The translations under genes and the position numbers were made by a program. From Hetaerina americana (Eukaryota > Arthropoda > Insecta > Odonata > Calopterygidae), in contig JAKTNV010000001.1 of assembly GCA_022747635.1 (NCBI GenBank), positions 21,023,572-21,087,571 on the forward strand: a DNA stretch of 64,000 nt, read 5' to 3'. Positions 34,612-46,443 of this stretch are shown one piece after another (within the stretch, counting starts at the first letter, position 1; every line of letters begins with the position of its first letter). A model generated the notes under the pieces. The model was not told the DNA's origin and did no database searches. It saw nothing but the letters and a program-made list of their open reading frames with translations.

Positions 34612-34860
34612 ACTTGGACCTCACCAAACAATATAAGAACACATATAAAGAACACTCAGACGCTATTTCTTAATAATTTCGACGGAATTTAGCTCCGTCT
34701 TCCTCAGAAGAAACAGTAGTACCGGAGGAAGACGGAGCTAAATTCCGTCGAAATCATTAAGAAATAGCGTGTGAGTGTTCTTTTTATGTGTTCTTATATT
34801 GTTTGTTGCTGTCCAAGTTTTTTATTCAACACTCCGTGTTACTTCGACGAAATCATTTAT
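34600..34860. mobile_element. PLE family 3 terminal repeats, head-to-head palindrome
   Basis: Left arm (34612-34710, minus) and right arm (34722-34860, plus) are inverted copies around a short centre (about 34711-34723). Each carries the accgtc/gacgg hairpin core, aagaaatagcg and gtgagtgttcttttta blocks. No coding sequence. Confidence 0.9.
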
Positions 34861-36343
34861 ATTATTTTAATTTTACCATTTCCCTTTCTTGTTGGAATGC
34901 CCTTTCGCTCGGATCCTTAACATTTATCACACCCTTGGAAAAACGGCGGACTCATTAAAGATTCCTTCACGGCGTATAAAACCTGCGCCCAAATCTATCA
35001 GTTAGGGGACTAAATCCCTCGCATTAAGGGCGTAAGCCATCTTGAAGAAAGCCCTAAGTCGTAAGTCAAATTTAAATTAAATGGATTTAAGGATTCATTT
35101 AGTATATCCCTAAATCGACGCCATTTTGAAACTCAAGAATTACTTGAAATGTGGGTACTCACATTTCCAGTGGCAGAAGAATATAATGTTTGCGCTTTGA
35201 AATAACATTGCTTTCAATTTTCCTTGAGAGTCAAATTTTACGAATAATGCATTCAACATGATTGATTTCTACAATAGCGTATGGTGATATTTCTGTGTAA
35301 AATGGATGACGCTGCAAATACGAAAAACACAGCCAAACGAAAAAAGATACTGGGAGCTACAAAACTAAAACACATTTACACTAACTACACCATTATAGTG
35401 ATTAAAAAAACTCAAAAATATTTAAAATACCCGTCAATAAATCACGGCTATTTCCAAGAAAACTATTGTTAAGGAAAATAATAAATTGACACAAAGCAAA
35501 GTTTTTTTAACTTTTCTTAAAAAAAATAACGATTGAACACGATCAAAGTACAAATAAATGCGCACTCAGGCAATGCACGTAGTATACTGTACATTTAAAT
35601 TTAAAAACTAACCCCTAATTATTAGCAAAGAGTATAATAAGTGACTACTGTATATTCTTGGGTAAAAAGACTGCTGTCACTGAAATCATCTAACAAATGA
35701 AATACGAAATTAAAGCAAAAACTACAAAACGGATAAAATAAACGAATAAGTAATAACTAAATAAAAGAATATCGTAATTTCGAAGCGAGTGTCGGATTTT
35801 ATAAATGCCACTGGATAAAAAGCAAATGTTTTGTCAACGAAATAGCTGAAATATTTTTCCAATATTGCCGGAAGACACTAAAATATCTTTTTTGTCATAA
35901 TTCATTTTTGTAAAATATTCTTTTCGAATTATCCGAGATAGTTTCAGTCAAAATACTTTGGATGTCGAAGAGATGCGGTTTTGTTTTTTTCAGTTTCAGT
36001 GATAACGAGGCCATGTTCGGGAGAAAGTGATTTAGTAGGGGAGGAGGCCAAGAGCGCTAATTTTTGAGAGAGATATTTGGCACCTAGTTTGAGGAAAGAA
36101 TTTACGTCCATTAGTATTCACGAATGATATCACCAAATATGTTCATCTGGACGGGAGGTCATACAGCTTCGATGGCCGATTGACCCACTCCCAGATATTT
36201 TGTTTAATCGGCGTCGAACAAAATTAAAATTTGAAATTCCGATAAACTTATTAAACTTGAAATTTTCCACTAAGTCTATTTCGTCGTCGCTATCAGTATA
36301 AACTATCTTCACGACATTAATCCTGACCCAGCTTAATTTCATC
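34861..36343. other. Unassigned AT-rich DNA
   Basis: Nothing recognised. Confidence 0.6.
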
Positions 36344-36403
36344 TTCATCTACATGGTACCCTACAAACCACTGCTAGGGTGTGTGGCAGGGGGTGATTAT
36401 ATA
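36344..36403 (-). mobile_element. LINE-B 3' terminal hairpin copy
   Basis: taccctacaaaccactgct then agggtgtgtggcagggggtg, with catctacatgg (tail complement) on the left. No coding part is attached. Confidence 0.75.
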
Positions 36404-39400
36404 TATTTATGTAAAAAATTAAAATAGATCATGATAACTACAGTGCACTGAGGTCTAAGAGTGTGACACAATCCTCCAAAATAAGATGTTTTATTGATGA
36501 AAAATCTGTAACACTATTCTTCATGAAAATGTTAATGTTTCCGCATAATGATTGTGGTAATTCTGAGCAAAGTTTTTATTGCGGATTGTGCGGATGGTTA
36601 GTGGTCCCATCTATTCTGGAAGATGAGATAGGCTTAAGAAACAGCTGTGTGGGTCCAGCTATGATGATCCAGGTGTGTTCACGACAAGTCACGATGGAAA
36701 GGAACTCCGCCCTAATTCCCTATTCCCACGCATTTCTCTTTCAGTTTAGATTTCACCCAAACGTAAACTGAGCCCGTATACACCGCAGTCAAATGATACC
36801 AGGAAGTATATTCATTCCCAGATGTCTGTTGTTGACCATGGTTGCTGAAAAATTGTCGAATATTATGCCACACGTATAGATAGGCCGTGAGATAAGTTAG
36901 CCGTCCCAAATTTCCCGCCAAATGCTGACGTAGCACAACCCGTTACCATGGAAAAAAACAGCTTTGTTTGTTTCTCGCGTTCATCGCATTCAGTCCATTG
37001 CTTGTTTAGGAAAATGTTTAACGTAGTGGTTTCTAAGGAATTATTTATGCTGACGTTTCCTGCATACTTTGATAGCATAGCATGGCATGAGAAAGAAAGG
37101 AACATATTCCTTGTAATACGTTTTTTCCTTCGTAATTAGTTACATATTCTGTGCACACACATTTCCACTTTAAAATATTGTCTGCTGTAAAATTTTGACA
37201 AAATGATTTTCACCTATACCTGTCATTTTAAATGCACACAAAAACCATAAACATTATTCAAAAAAAGTTTTCGCGGGAGCATTCTTACTAAACACAAAAC
37301 AGCAAATCATTTTCAATGTTGTAGCTTTAATTACGCTTTTTTATCGGGCCGAATATTGGATACTATTTTAATAGTTGTATGAAGGATACTGGCGAAGTAA
37401 GGAGAACCAATCCACTTTAAGACAGGAGGCCTTTCTACTTCTTTAAACCATAGCTGATATACCTGTATATCGTCGTCAGAGAAAATTCTTGCAATCTACA
37501 CGCCATACCCATGAAAATGTGCTCATATCATTAACATTCCCATCGGAACTATGGAAAATCAATGTGCCAAATTTTCAAGAAAGATAAACAATATTAATTT
37601 TGAAAGAATGATGACGGTTGTTTTAAGCACACGCTTGTGAATGATCAAGCCTAATTATTGATAGAAAAACGGCGACTGTACACTCTAATATATATTCAAT
37701 GAACATAACTAAAAATCACAAATCTTTGATTAATTTCACTAATAACAAATTTTAATTGCACCAGTATTCATTTCAGCAGTAATTACCTTCGGTAAATGAC
37801 ATCGGGAGGAGTATTAATTGCTATTAAAAGGCTCTGTTACCATTAAAGGCTCAGAAAATGGTGGAATTAAATATAACTGTGAATTTTCGCCTTGTTTTAA
37901 TTACTCTTGGAACCACCTTTCAAAATGCATCTTGAATCAAATTACTGCTCTTATTCACCCAAATCTTGTTATTTACTTTTCACAATACATTTATTTTACA
38001 CGCGAAGTGACCTTTTTACGTTATTACACATACCGTCGTATAAATGGACGCACGTAATGTAAATAATCCCAACCCTCGCTATGTAAGTAGTTTGAAATCA
38101 AGCCTATGATTGGTTGATTAATTTACAACGACTGATGGCGTGGTTCTTCAAAAATAATTCAAGCAACAAAGATGGCCACGCTCCGCCTTAGCGCTACCAG
38201 CGTAAGTTAAATCTTAGGTATTTTCCGTTCGTTCGCATTTCGACTAAATCTGAAATCTTCTTCCCACCCAGATACTCCGATAAAATATTGACCAAATCAT
38301 CTCTAATTATAAAATTATCCATGAAAAATCTTTACGCCAGTCCTTTCTTCACCATTTTTCCGTTATTTGTCCTTCAAAATGTATGTCAAAACTAAATCAT
38401 ATAGCCTACGTTAATACCGTCAGTAAAATAACATTATTAAAAATATGAAGGAAACCATGATTGTTTTCATGATGTAATATTTAAAATATTGCTGTAATGT
38501 TATCGTTTTCATGAAAATGTATGCACACTCCTTTTCCACTTCACGGGGAAAATGGCGTTCGGCGATTGTTGTTGCGTTTATCGACATTCTTTTTGAAGAG
38601 GTTTGTTGATTATTAATTACCGAAAGACAATTGTTTGCTATTCAAATATGTATTGGGCAAAATTCTCATATTCTAGGACTTAACTTCAGAGATATGCCTA
38701 TTAATAATATATAGACTAACTTTGAATTGTACCATAAATGAATATTCCCTCCCAACCAAACACTCGAAATCTCCTTTGCAATGACGATTAAACTTTCACA
38801 ATGACGCCATCAATCTATCTCATTTCGTAGTTTAACTCTCAGTAAATAAGGTAATTACTATTAATCAGTAATATTATCAACGGAATAAGCGTAACTATTA
38901 GTAATGATAAGTCTATTTTCATATCATGTACATTTATACCCAAAATGGAGTCATGAAATAAAGCCGATATGTCCTTAGGACCACGAAATCATGGATGAAT
39001 GACTTCTCCTATGAAATCGAGTTCTGCAGAGACTCCCGTAGCAACAGCCCCATGGAAACGTGAGACCCCACAAGAGAGAAAAGTTTGTTTCCATGCTGAG
39101 AGTAAGATTCAAGATTCTCTCAACCCAATTTTCGGTTCTAAAAATAAACAAAAGAGTAAAGAAAAACGCTTGGTGGAATGGGAAAGAACATCTCAAGGCC
39201 ATGGAGAGAATAAAGACCTCGCAAAGTCCGCCTAGCTACTTTAAATAGGGAAAATATTGAAATGTGGTCTCACTTGTCGGTGTCCAAGCCTGTTGAACAG
39301 TCGAAAGGGCAATTTCCCCTTGTCTCACGCCGGTCACAGCCTCCCCTTGCATTGTGGGAGATGATGGATCGCAGGCCGGTCTCTCAAAAGCATCGCCGTT

Positions 39401-39754
39401 TCGTTATGATTCCATCGAGATAATGTTACGGGCTGGGAGATATTTCTTGTGATCATTTCGACAAGATTACTTCCATTAGACACAGACGGAAAGTGAACTG
39501 GACCTTGGAACGGAACGATTTAATCGACCCCATGAAATATGATGAAAACCAGCATCCCAACAGCATTTGGCTTGGAACAAAATATAGGGAAGTAGGTTTC
39601 GGTATATGTCCAGCCAACACACAACTTAACCCAGATTAGAATTTTATCGATGGTTAGACAGTGTTGCCAACCAAAATCAACCTAAACCAGCTAATTGCTT
39701 CTAAATGACAACAATAATTGACAGATGCCGAATGATTGCCTGCTACCTGCAACA
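36404..39754. other. Unassigned AT-rich DNA
   Basis: Several open frames under 105 codons without motifs. At 38171 an ATGGCCACGC start is followed ten codons later by AGC|GTAAGT, a possible but unsupported tiny first exon. 38975-39245 has overlapping frames on both strands, none recognised. Confidence 0.5.
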
Positions 39755-40066
39755 TTGGGTCACATTCCCTGCCTTTCACAGTTTCCTCGGGGGATAGAGT
39801 GTTTTGAGTTGCATGTTCATGTTGCGTGTTGTTGGATGGCTTTCGTGCTGCATCCTGGGGTGCAGTTGTTTGTTGGTTTATAGTATACTATGTTTGCATG
39901 AGTGTTAGATGAAGGGATGTTTGCATGAGTGTGTGCGCTGCTGTGGGTGTAATTTTCCATGTTGTTGTTTTGCATGTGGTATTGTTCATTTTTACGGTTT
40001 GTGACCTAACACCCCCGGCCACACGCCCTTGCGGCGGCTTGCGGGGTACTTTGTAGATTTAGATGA
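39755..40066 (+). mobile_element. LINE-B-type 3' region, subfamily A
   Basis: About 310 bp ending in tgacctaacacccccggcc, the GC hairpin and tttgtagatttagatga. The upstream part matches 3375-3790 in blocks (ctgcctttcacagtttcctc; gttgcatgttcatg). Confidence 0.8.
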
Positions 40067-40818
40067 CACTGTTGTAAAAATTAACAGTTCCACATTGTTG
40101 CGTACCTATTACAATATAAATTAGGACGCGAAACATTGATAGAAAGAGACCTTTGTATAAATATAAGGCTAGAGTAATTCTGACTATGGTGTTCAATTAA
40201 ATTATGAGAAACCCGCTGGCTGGATTGATGAGATTAGCAAAGACGAGAAACTTCACAGAATCGGAGAGTTACGGCTAAATTGGAATAATAAACTTTAAGC
40301 GAGACTAAATTATATGCCAAATTATGCGAAATGAGGAATTCGTATTAACCCTTGGTAAAGATTCCACAGAAGGTCAAATTTTTGGTTGGAAATACAAGAG
40401 AATTCCAACTGTTCAGCATATGTTTCTACCGGATTAGGGTATGATTTTCGATTGACATATTCGGCACACACTCCTTACCCATATCTATGTCCCTACTAAC
40501 ACGACATAAAATATCCAGAAACCCCTCGTAACGACAATACGTAAATGTACCCTTTATTCAACCAACTCTTAATAGTATAAATTCATTCCTCGTCGTTGGA
40601 AGTTTTTCAACAATGCCGATGATTTTATCGAAAAAGTCCGTATTTTTTTTCAATAACATTCTTACAAACTGTTATCTGATAAGGCTGTAAAGGTTAATGC
40701 TTTATCTCCTTATTCTGAAACAAAGTCTCCATTTCGTCCCAGATATTGAAAAGGTACATAGTAGTACGTTGAACTGATTACGAAAGACACCTTTTGTTTT
40801 GTCGTCATTGATTATTTT
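40067..40818. other. Unassigned AT-rich DNA
   Basis: Nothing recognised. Confidence 0.6.
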
Positions 40819-41105
40819 TAGTGAAGTTTACCAGTTAAAGTAGGCATTTTAATGACCAAGGGATTAGACACTGCCGCGGTGTTAAATTCCGTTGATTGTG
40901 AATGAGAGTAACTTGAAACCTCTTATGACAGTGCCTCAGCTCATCGTATTTTCTACTTGCTCCAATCACTTCTAAAATGCCTATTTGTTTCCTCCCTCTA
41001 CCACGCCTTCCCTCCATTTTCCTATATACATGTCTTACAGTCTTCGGCATCTTATTTAATCTCTCAGTAAGTACGTTTCCTATATCAACTGGTGCTGTGC
41101 CTTCT
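40819..41105 (-). mobile_element. LINE-A degenerate fragment, minus strand
   Basis: The minus frame 40835-41050 reads PKTVRHVYRKMEGRRGRG, then KQIGILEVIGASRKYDELR. This mirrors the LINE-A C-terminus [35 protein letters not shown]. The left end retains a decayed form of the 3' terminus. Confidence 0.75.
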
Positions 41106-41181
41106 TCAAATTCCTCCTAAAAGTCGTCTCTTTGCCCATTTCTATGCCATTAACGTATTCGCCTTTTTCCCGTCCGCCTCC

Positions 41182-41235
41182 AGTATATATATATATATAT
41201 ATAAATATATATATACATACATACACACACACACA
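41182..41235. repeat. (TA)n(CA)n before SINE S1
   Basis: TA then CATA then CA units. Confidence 0.95.
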
Positions 41236-41466
41236 GTCCAGGGGGTAGAGCGTTGGACTACTGACTGGAGGGTCCCGGGATCGATTCCCGGGCAAGTCTC
41301 TGGGCACCTGCGGCTCCACCCAAGCTATATGATTTTTCGGGTACCATATCTTCGTGGGAAACCATAACCGGCACGACGAAAGGAGCTGGGTCCCCTACCC
41401 TGATGTGTGAATTTCACACGCCGTCGGGCTTAGTACTGGATGAACTCGACCATCACCTATCAAACC
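41236..41466 (+). mobile_element. tRNA-derived SINE, family S1
   Basis: tRNA-like head with A-box region (gggtagagcgttggac) and B-box (gatcgattcccggg), then the body ggcacctgcggctccaccc, atttttcgggtaccatatc, ataaccggcacgacg and a 3' end gaccatcacctat. RNA polymerase III promoter inside the element. Inserted beside (CA)n/(TA)n. Confidence 0.9.
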
Positions 41467-41510
41467 CACCTTCGTGTTGAAATAATATGGTTGTGGTTTT
41501 ATTTTGGTTT

Positions 41511-42332
<822 letters not shown>

Positions 42333-42409
<77 letters not shown>

Positions 42410-42414
42410 TATAT
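42333..42414. repeat. (TA)n(TTTA)n
   Basis: TA tract followed by about ten attt units; the tetramer run is the only one of its kind in the window. Confidence 0.95.
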
Positions 42415-43211
42415 GGGTGTGTGGTATAAATAGTAAATGTTCCCCACTGAAATTCACGCGAAGAATTGAAACGGTAAGCCGAAAATCGATCAATACAGAA
42501 TAAACAACCACTAACAAACCAATCATGTGATTGATGAGTGAAGAGGAAGAGGAATGGATTGGACCACTCGCATCTGGAGCGTGCTTTTCAACGGCAGTGA
42601 GGCATGCGAAATGCAAGCAACCGAAAGAGGAAGATTGGTCGTTGCTCCTGGGAATGAGTTTACACAAATGAGAACGATGGAGATCGAGCGAACGGATAGT
42701 GAAGCAATGGCGATGAGATACGTACGAAGAGGAAAGAAGAGAGAGAGAGGACCATTGAGGACTCCGAAAGAAAAGTGAAGGGTTGACTTATGGGATTAAT
42801 TTCAGCACACGACGATTTAATGACGGAGACTTCTCATGGAGGGAGACATGAGTGGAAGGGAATGCGGAGGGCGATCCCGCAGCAGATAATTTAAAAATAA
42901 TCTAAAAAGAGATAAATATGGAGACGTAAAGAGGATTGGCGATACACTAAAATACTCAACTGACATTAATAAACAAACGAAAGTTGGCTCCATGCTGGCC
43001 AACGTAGTCTACTTTAAAACTTTATACCTTTTTAACATTATTACAACCATTTTATACGTCACAATACCGAAGGAGTAAATACACAAGTAACTTCATTAAC
43101 AATAGCTAAGATTTCGGGGAAGTTCGACCATCAAGTGAATAATTGTCACCATGAGAAAGATAATGTGATTAAGAGGATATACGTTCCTTAAAAGCACTCG
43201 AGGTAAGACGG

Positions 43212-43215
<4 letters not shown>
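42415..43215. other. Unassigned, possible LINE scrap
   Basis: A plus frame at 42554-42778 includes TRIWSVLFNGSEACEM, loosely like the [15 protein letters not shown] block of LINE-A. The rest is unrecognised. Confidence 0.45.

Positions 43216-43274
<59 letters not shown>
43216..43274. repeat. (TG)/(TA)n before PLE family 2
   Basis: Pure TA after a short tg run. Confidence 0.95.
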
Positions 43275-43276
<2 letters not shown>

Positions 43277-43790
43277 GGGCTGACACAACATAACACAAAT
43301 AGAAAAGAATAGACACATATAAAAGAACACTTACACGGTAAATTGTTCGAGCTTTCGGCCCTCTCAGGGGCCTTCTTCAAGAGAGACTGAAAATATGCTA
43401 TGGATCAGGAGAGGGGAAAGAGTTATGGGCGTGGAGGGGAGGTGTGGAGGGAATGCTGGGAGGGAAATTAAATATGGCGGTTAAGGGTGGGAATTTTGAA
43501 GGAACGGAAGGATAGTATGTAGGCGGATTCACGAGTTCTCACCTCTATGTTGGTAGCTGAATCAGGTAGGGATTCTAGGATGCTGAGGGAAAAACACTGG
43601 TCGAATGAAAGGTTGTGGGAATTAGCGTGTGAAGGGATAGGAAGAGAAGAGAGTGAGGCAGAATTACAGGAGTACCGGTGATTATTCATTCGGATGGATA
43701 AGGGGGTAATGCATTCACCTATGTAGAAGGAAGTGCAATGTTTGCATGATAAAAGATAAATAATATTTTTTGAGAGTCACAAAGTAAACC
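43275..43790 (-). mobile_element. PLE family 2, 5'-truncated: GIY-YIG fragment plus terminal repeat
   Basis: The minus strand encodes HCTSFYIGECITPLSIRMNN then HRYSCNS, a GIY-YIG nuclease core with the catalytic Arg. The frame runs on to 43468 (TLNRH). Then comes a 3' UTR and a terminal repeat (43275-43385) that begins at a (TA)n tract. It faces an inverted copy of its own repeat at 43900-44135. Confidence 0.85.
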
Positions 43791-43819
43791 TTTCAGTAAC
43801 CTAAAAACCAATCCCGCAC

Positions 43820-44133
43820 TTGACAAATTCCGCCCGGCTTCAACTCATGAGCCAAAACCTCTTCCTAGTAACCATCCTGTCGAAATTTTTATACGTCTTC
43901 TCATCGAAGAAGTCGTCCTCCCCTCCACACCTCCCCTCCACGCCCATAACTCTTTCCCCTCTCCTGATCCATAGCATATTTTCAGTCTCTCTTGAAGAAG
44001 GCCCCTGAGAGGGCCGAAAGCTCGAACAATTTACCGTGTAAGTGTTCTTTTATATGTGTCTATTCTTTTCTATTTGTGTTATGCTGTGTCAGCCCATTAT
44101 TGTGCCGCTCGTATGAGTTTTTCCGGACAATCG

Positions 44134-44135
<2 letters not shown>
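43820..44135 (+). mobile_element. PLE family 2 3' UTR and terminal repeat, plus strand
   Basis: ccctccacacctcccctcc and cttgaagaaggcccctgag match the complement of 43370-43450. It continues gctcgaacaatttaccgtg to tttccggacaatcgt and stops at a (TA)n tract. With 43275-43790 it forms a large inverted pair with a roughly 450-bp centre. Confidence 0.85.

Positions 44136-44198
<63 letters not shown>
44136..44198. repeat. (TA)n between two PLEs
   Basis: Separates a family-2 repeat from a family-3 repeat in opposite orientation. Confidence 0.95.
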
Positions 44199-44201
<3 letters not shown>

Positions 44202-45015
44202 TATGCTTTCATAGACGTAACACGGAAGTGCCGAATAGTACAATACACAGTAACACATAATATAGAAACACAAAAAAAGAGAACACTCACACGTATTTTC
44301 TTGATATTTCGACGGAAACAATCCGTCTTCCTCTGAAGATGTAGAAGTAATGACTGCTGGAATTGTTGAGGTGAGGGGTGCGAGAGAAAGGGAAGGGGGC
44401 CAGGGGAAGGGGAGAACGGGAGGCGAAGGAGGGGTGAAAGGAATGGTTGGGGAGAGGAAAGGGAGAGGGAAGGGGTGGAAGTAACAGTTTTAGGCCACTC
44501 CCATCAGTGAACGACATTGAGGCCCGGATGCTGATAGGCCATACAGATGTAAATGAAAGCCAATTCAAGGGTTTTTAATTCTATAGGGTTATCGGATGTG
44601 GGAAGGGACGCTAGGACGGAAACATTGTAACACTGGTTGAAGGGGGTATTATGATGGGAAGCATGTTTAGGGATGGGGAGACCCGCGGACGGGGAGGAGG
44701 GATTGCACGAGGCGCGGTGGTTGTTAATCCTAATGTTAAGTGGTGTGGAACATTGGCCTATGTAAAAGGACGGGCAGAGTTTACAGGTAAGAAGATAAAC
44801 AACATTCTTGGAAGTGCAAGAGGAATAGGGGAAGGGCGGGAGAGAGTTGAATGGTGGGATGGAGTGGGGTGGAGTGGTGAAAATAGGGCAGGTTTTGCAT
44901 CTTGCTCGATGACATGGAGTGGGTATGGCTCTGGGTGTGTGAGGGGATTTTGAGAGTGGCCTGGTGGATTTGAGGATATCTGCTAGGTTGGCGGGACGTT
45001 TGAAGGTGACAGAGG

Positions 45016-45017
<2 letters not shown>
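44199..45017 (-). mobile_element. PLE family 3, 5'-truncated: endonuclease, 3' UTR and terminal repeat
   Basis: Terminal repeat at 44205-44340 (minus), GA-rich 3' UTR at 44340-44500, GIY-YIG coding at 44504-45017. The left end starts at a (TA)n tract. The right (5') end is cut inside the Cys-rich linker and abuts another (TA)n. Confidence 0.9.
44504..45017 (-). CDS. PLE family 3 GIY-YIG endonuclease domain (partial)
   Basis: Open through CPSVTFKRPANLADILK, CHRARCKTCPIF, KNVVYLLTCKLCPSFYIGQC, LNIRINNHRAS and a C-terminus HPGLNVVH. Homologous to 21937-22584 over its length and without internal stops, but lacking the RT. The frame formally extends into the (TA)n/(GT)n repeat to the right, which is an artefact of truncation. 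Confidence 0.85.

Positions 45018-45083
<66 letters not shown>
45018..45083. repeat. (TA)n(TG)n between PLE family 3 and SINE S1
   Basis: TA units then about 17 TG units. Confidence 0.95.
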
Positions 45084-45086
<3 letters not shown>

Positions 45087-45306
45087 CGTGGTAGTCCAGA
45101 GGGTAGAGCCTTGAGGGTCCCGGCATCGAGTCCCGGGCAAGGCACTCTGGGCACCTACAGCTCCACCCAAGCTGTGTGATTTTTCGGGTAGCAGATCTTC
45201 CTGGTAAACTATAACCGGCACAGGGAAAGGAACTGGCTACCCTACCCTGATGTGTGAATTTCACACGCCGTCGGGCTTAGTACTAGGTGAACTCTACCAT
45301 CACCTA
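45084..45306 (+). mobile_element. tRNA-derived SINE, family S1
   Basis: cgtggtagtccagagggtag then gggtcccggcatcgagtccc. A roughly 15-bp loss in the tRNA part removes most of the anticodon arm. Body and 3' end match the copy at 41236. Flanked by (GT)n and (TA)n. Confidence 0.9.
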
Positions 45307-45318
45307 CTGTGTTTATGG

Positions 45319-45321
<3 letters not shown>

Positions 45322-45401
<80 letters not shown>
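45322..45401. repeat. (TA)n between SINE S1 and PLE palindrome
   Basis: Pure TA. Confidence 0.95.
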
Positions 45402-45403
<2 letters not shown>

Positions 45404-45689
45404 CGATTGTACGGAAAAACTCACACGAGCGGCACAATAATGGGCTGACACAATATAACACAAATAGAAAAGAATAGACACATTTAAAAGAACACTCACA
45501 CGGTAAATTGTTCGAGCTTTCGGCCCTCTCAGAGGCCTTCTTCAAGAGAGACTGAAAATATCTGATATTTTCAGTCTCTCTTGAAGAAGGCCTTTGAGAG
45601 GGCCGAAAGCTCGAACAATTTGCCGTGTGAGTGTTCTTTTAAATGTGTCTATTCTTTTCTATTTGTGTTATATTGTGTCAGCCCATTAT
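45402..45689. mobile_element. PLE family 2 terminal repeats, head-to-head palindrome
   Basis: Left arm 45402-45555 (minus) and right arm 45562-45689 (plus) meet at aaaatatctgatatttt. They carry the family-2 core (cttgaagaaggcc, gggccgaaagctcgaac). The left end abuts (TA)n; the right arm is cut at the mariner insertion at 45691. Confidence 0.95.
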
Positions 45690-45690
45690 A

Positions 45691-46443
45691 CGAGGGTCAT
45701 CCGGAAAGTAGTACCCGTTCGTGCCGCATTAAGTGCTGACGACGCGAGTAGCCGCTGGACGAGGTCAGATAGCTTCAGTGGCTTGTCTGCCTTCTCTGAG
45801 CCAAGTTGCGTGACGCTAGCATTGCCTGTGTTGTTTCTGTGATTGTTTACAATGTTTAAAAAAATTGAGAACGCCGCCAGTTGTGAAGTGAGGGCAGTGA
45901 TTAAATTCCTCAATGCAAGAAACGTTCGCCCATGTGATATTCATCGCCAATTAAAGGAGGTGTATGGAGACAATGTAATGGACGAGTCGTCTGTTCGGCG
46001 GTGGTGTCGCAACTTCAACATGGGGAGGGGGAACACACACGACGATGAGCGTTCGGGGAGACCGTCTGTCATTACAGACCAACTGGTGAGCTCAGTTGAC
46101 GAATTCGTGAGGAACGATCGGCGCGTCACAATTGATGACATCTGTGAGCATTTTCCCAATGTTTCTCGAACAATTGTTCATGAAATTGTTAAAAACCATC
46201 TGCATTATGCAAAAATTTGTGCAAGATGGGTCCCTCGCGTATCTCAATGAGCTGGCGGCGAAGGACTATGCAGCAGGAATACAGAAACTTGTCACACGTT
46301 ATGACAAATACCTTAATTTGCTTGGAGATTATGTTGAGAAGTAGTTTAAAGTATCCTCTTTCAAATAAAATTTTTTATGTTTGTTAATATTTACTTTTGT
46401 GTCTTTATTTCACGAACGGGTACTACTTTCCGGATGACCCTCG
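45691..46443 (+). mobile_element. Non-autonomous mariner, deletion derivative, copy 1
   Basis: A 753-bp element with inverted ends cgagggtcatccggaaag and complement, flanked by TA. It abuts the truncated right arm of a PLE terminal-repeat palindrome: the PLE sequence stops at gcccattaTA. A related PLE copy near 44090 continues with ttgtgccgct. The remainder of the PLE repeat does not reappear on the far side, so this is not a simple insertion. Confidence 0.95.
45852..46250 (+). pseudogene. Mariner transposase N-terminal domain, truncated (copy 1)
   Basis: Helix-turn-helix DNA-binding part of a mariner transposase, from ATG to a stop just after KICARWVPR. It matches the ORF in copy 0 except for GRPSVIT in place of ERPSVIT. 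The C-terminal remnant ending GDYVEK lies in a second frame up to 46344. The catalytic domain is absent. Confidence 0.9.

Noticed and set aside
36463..36771. 102-codon plus frame as a gene
   Set aside because: No motif, no splice context, ordinary length for random open sequence in this region.
38171..38203. Ten-codon first exon ATGGCCACGC...AGC|GTAAGT
   Set aside because: Too short; no promoter signals or matching downstream exon were seen.
45941..46159. Open frames opposite the mariner ORFs (also 24864, 47452, 48963)
   Set aside because: Antisense shadows of the transposase fragment, repeated identically with the element.
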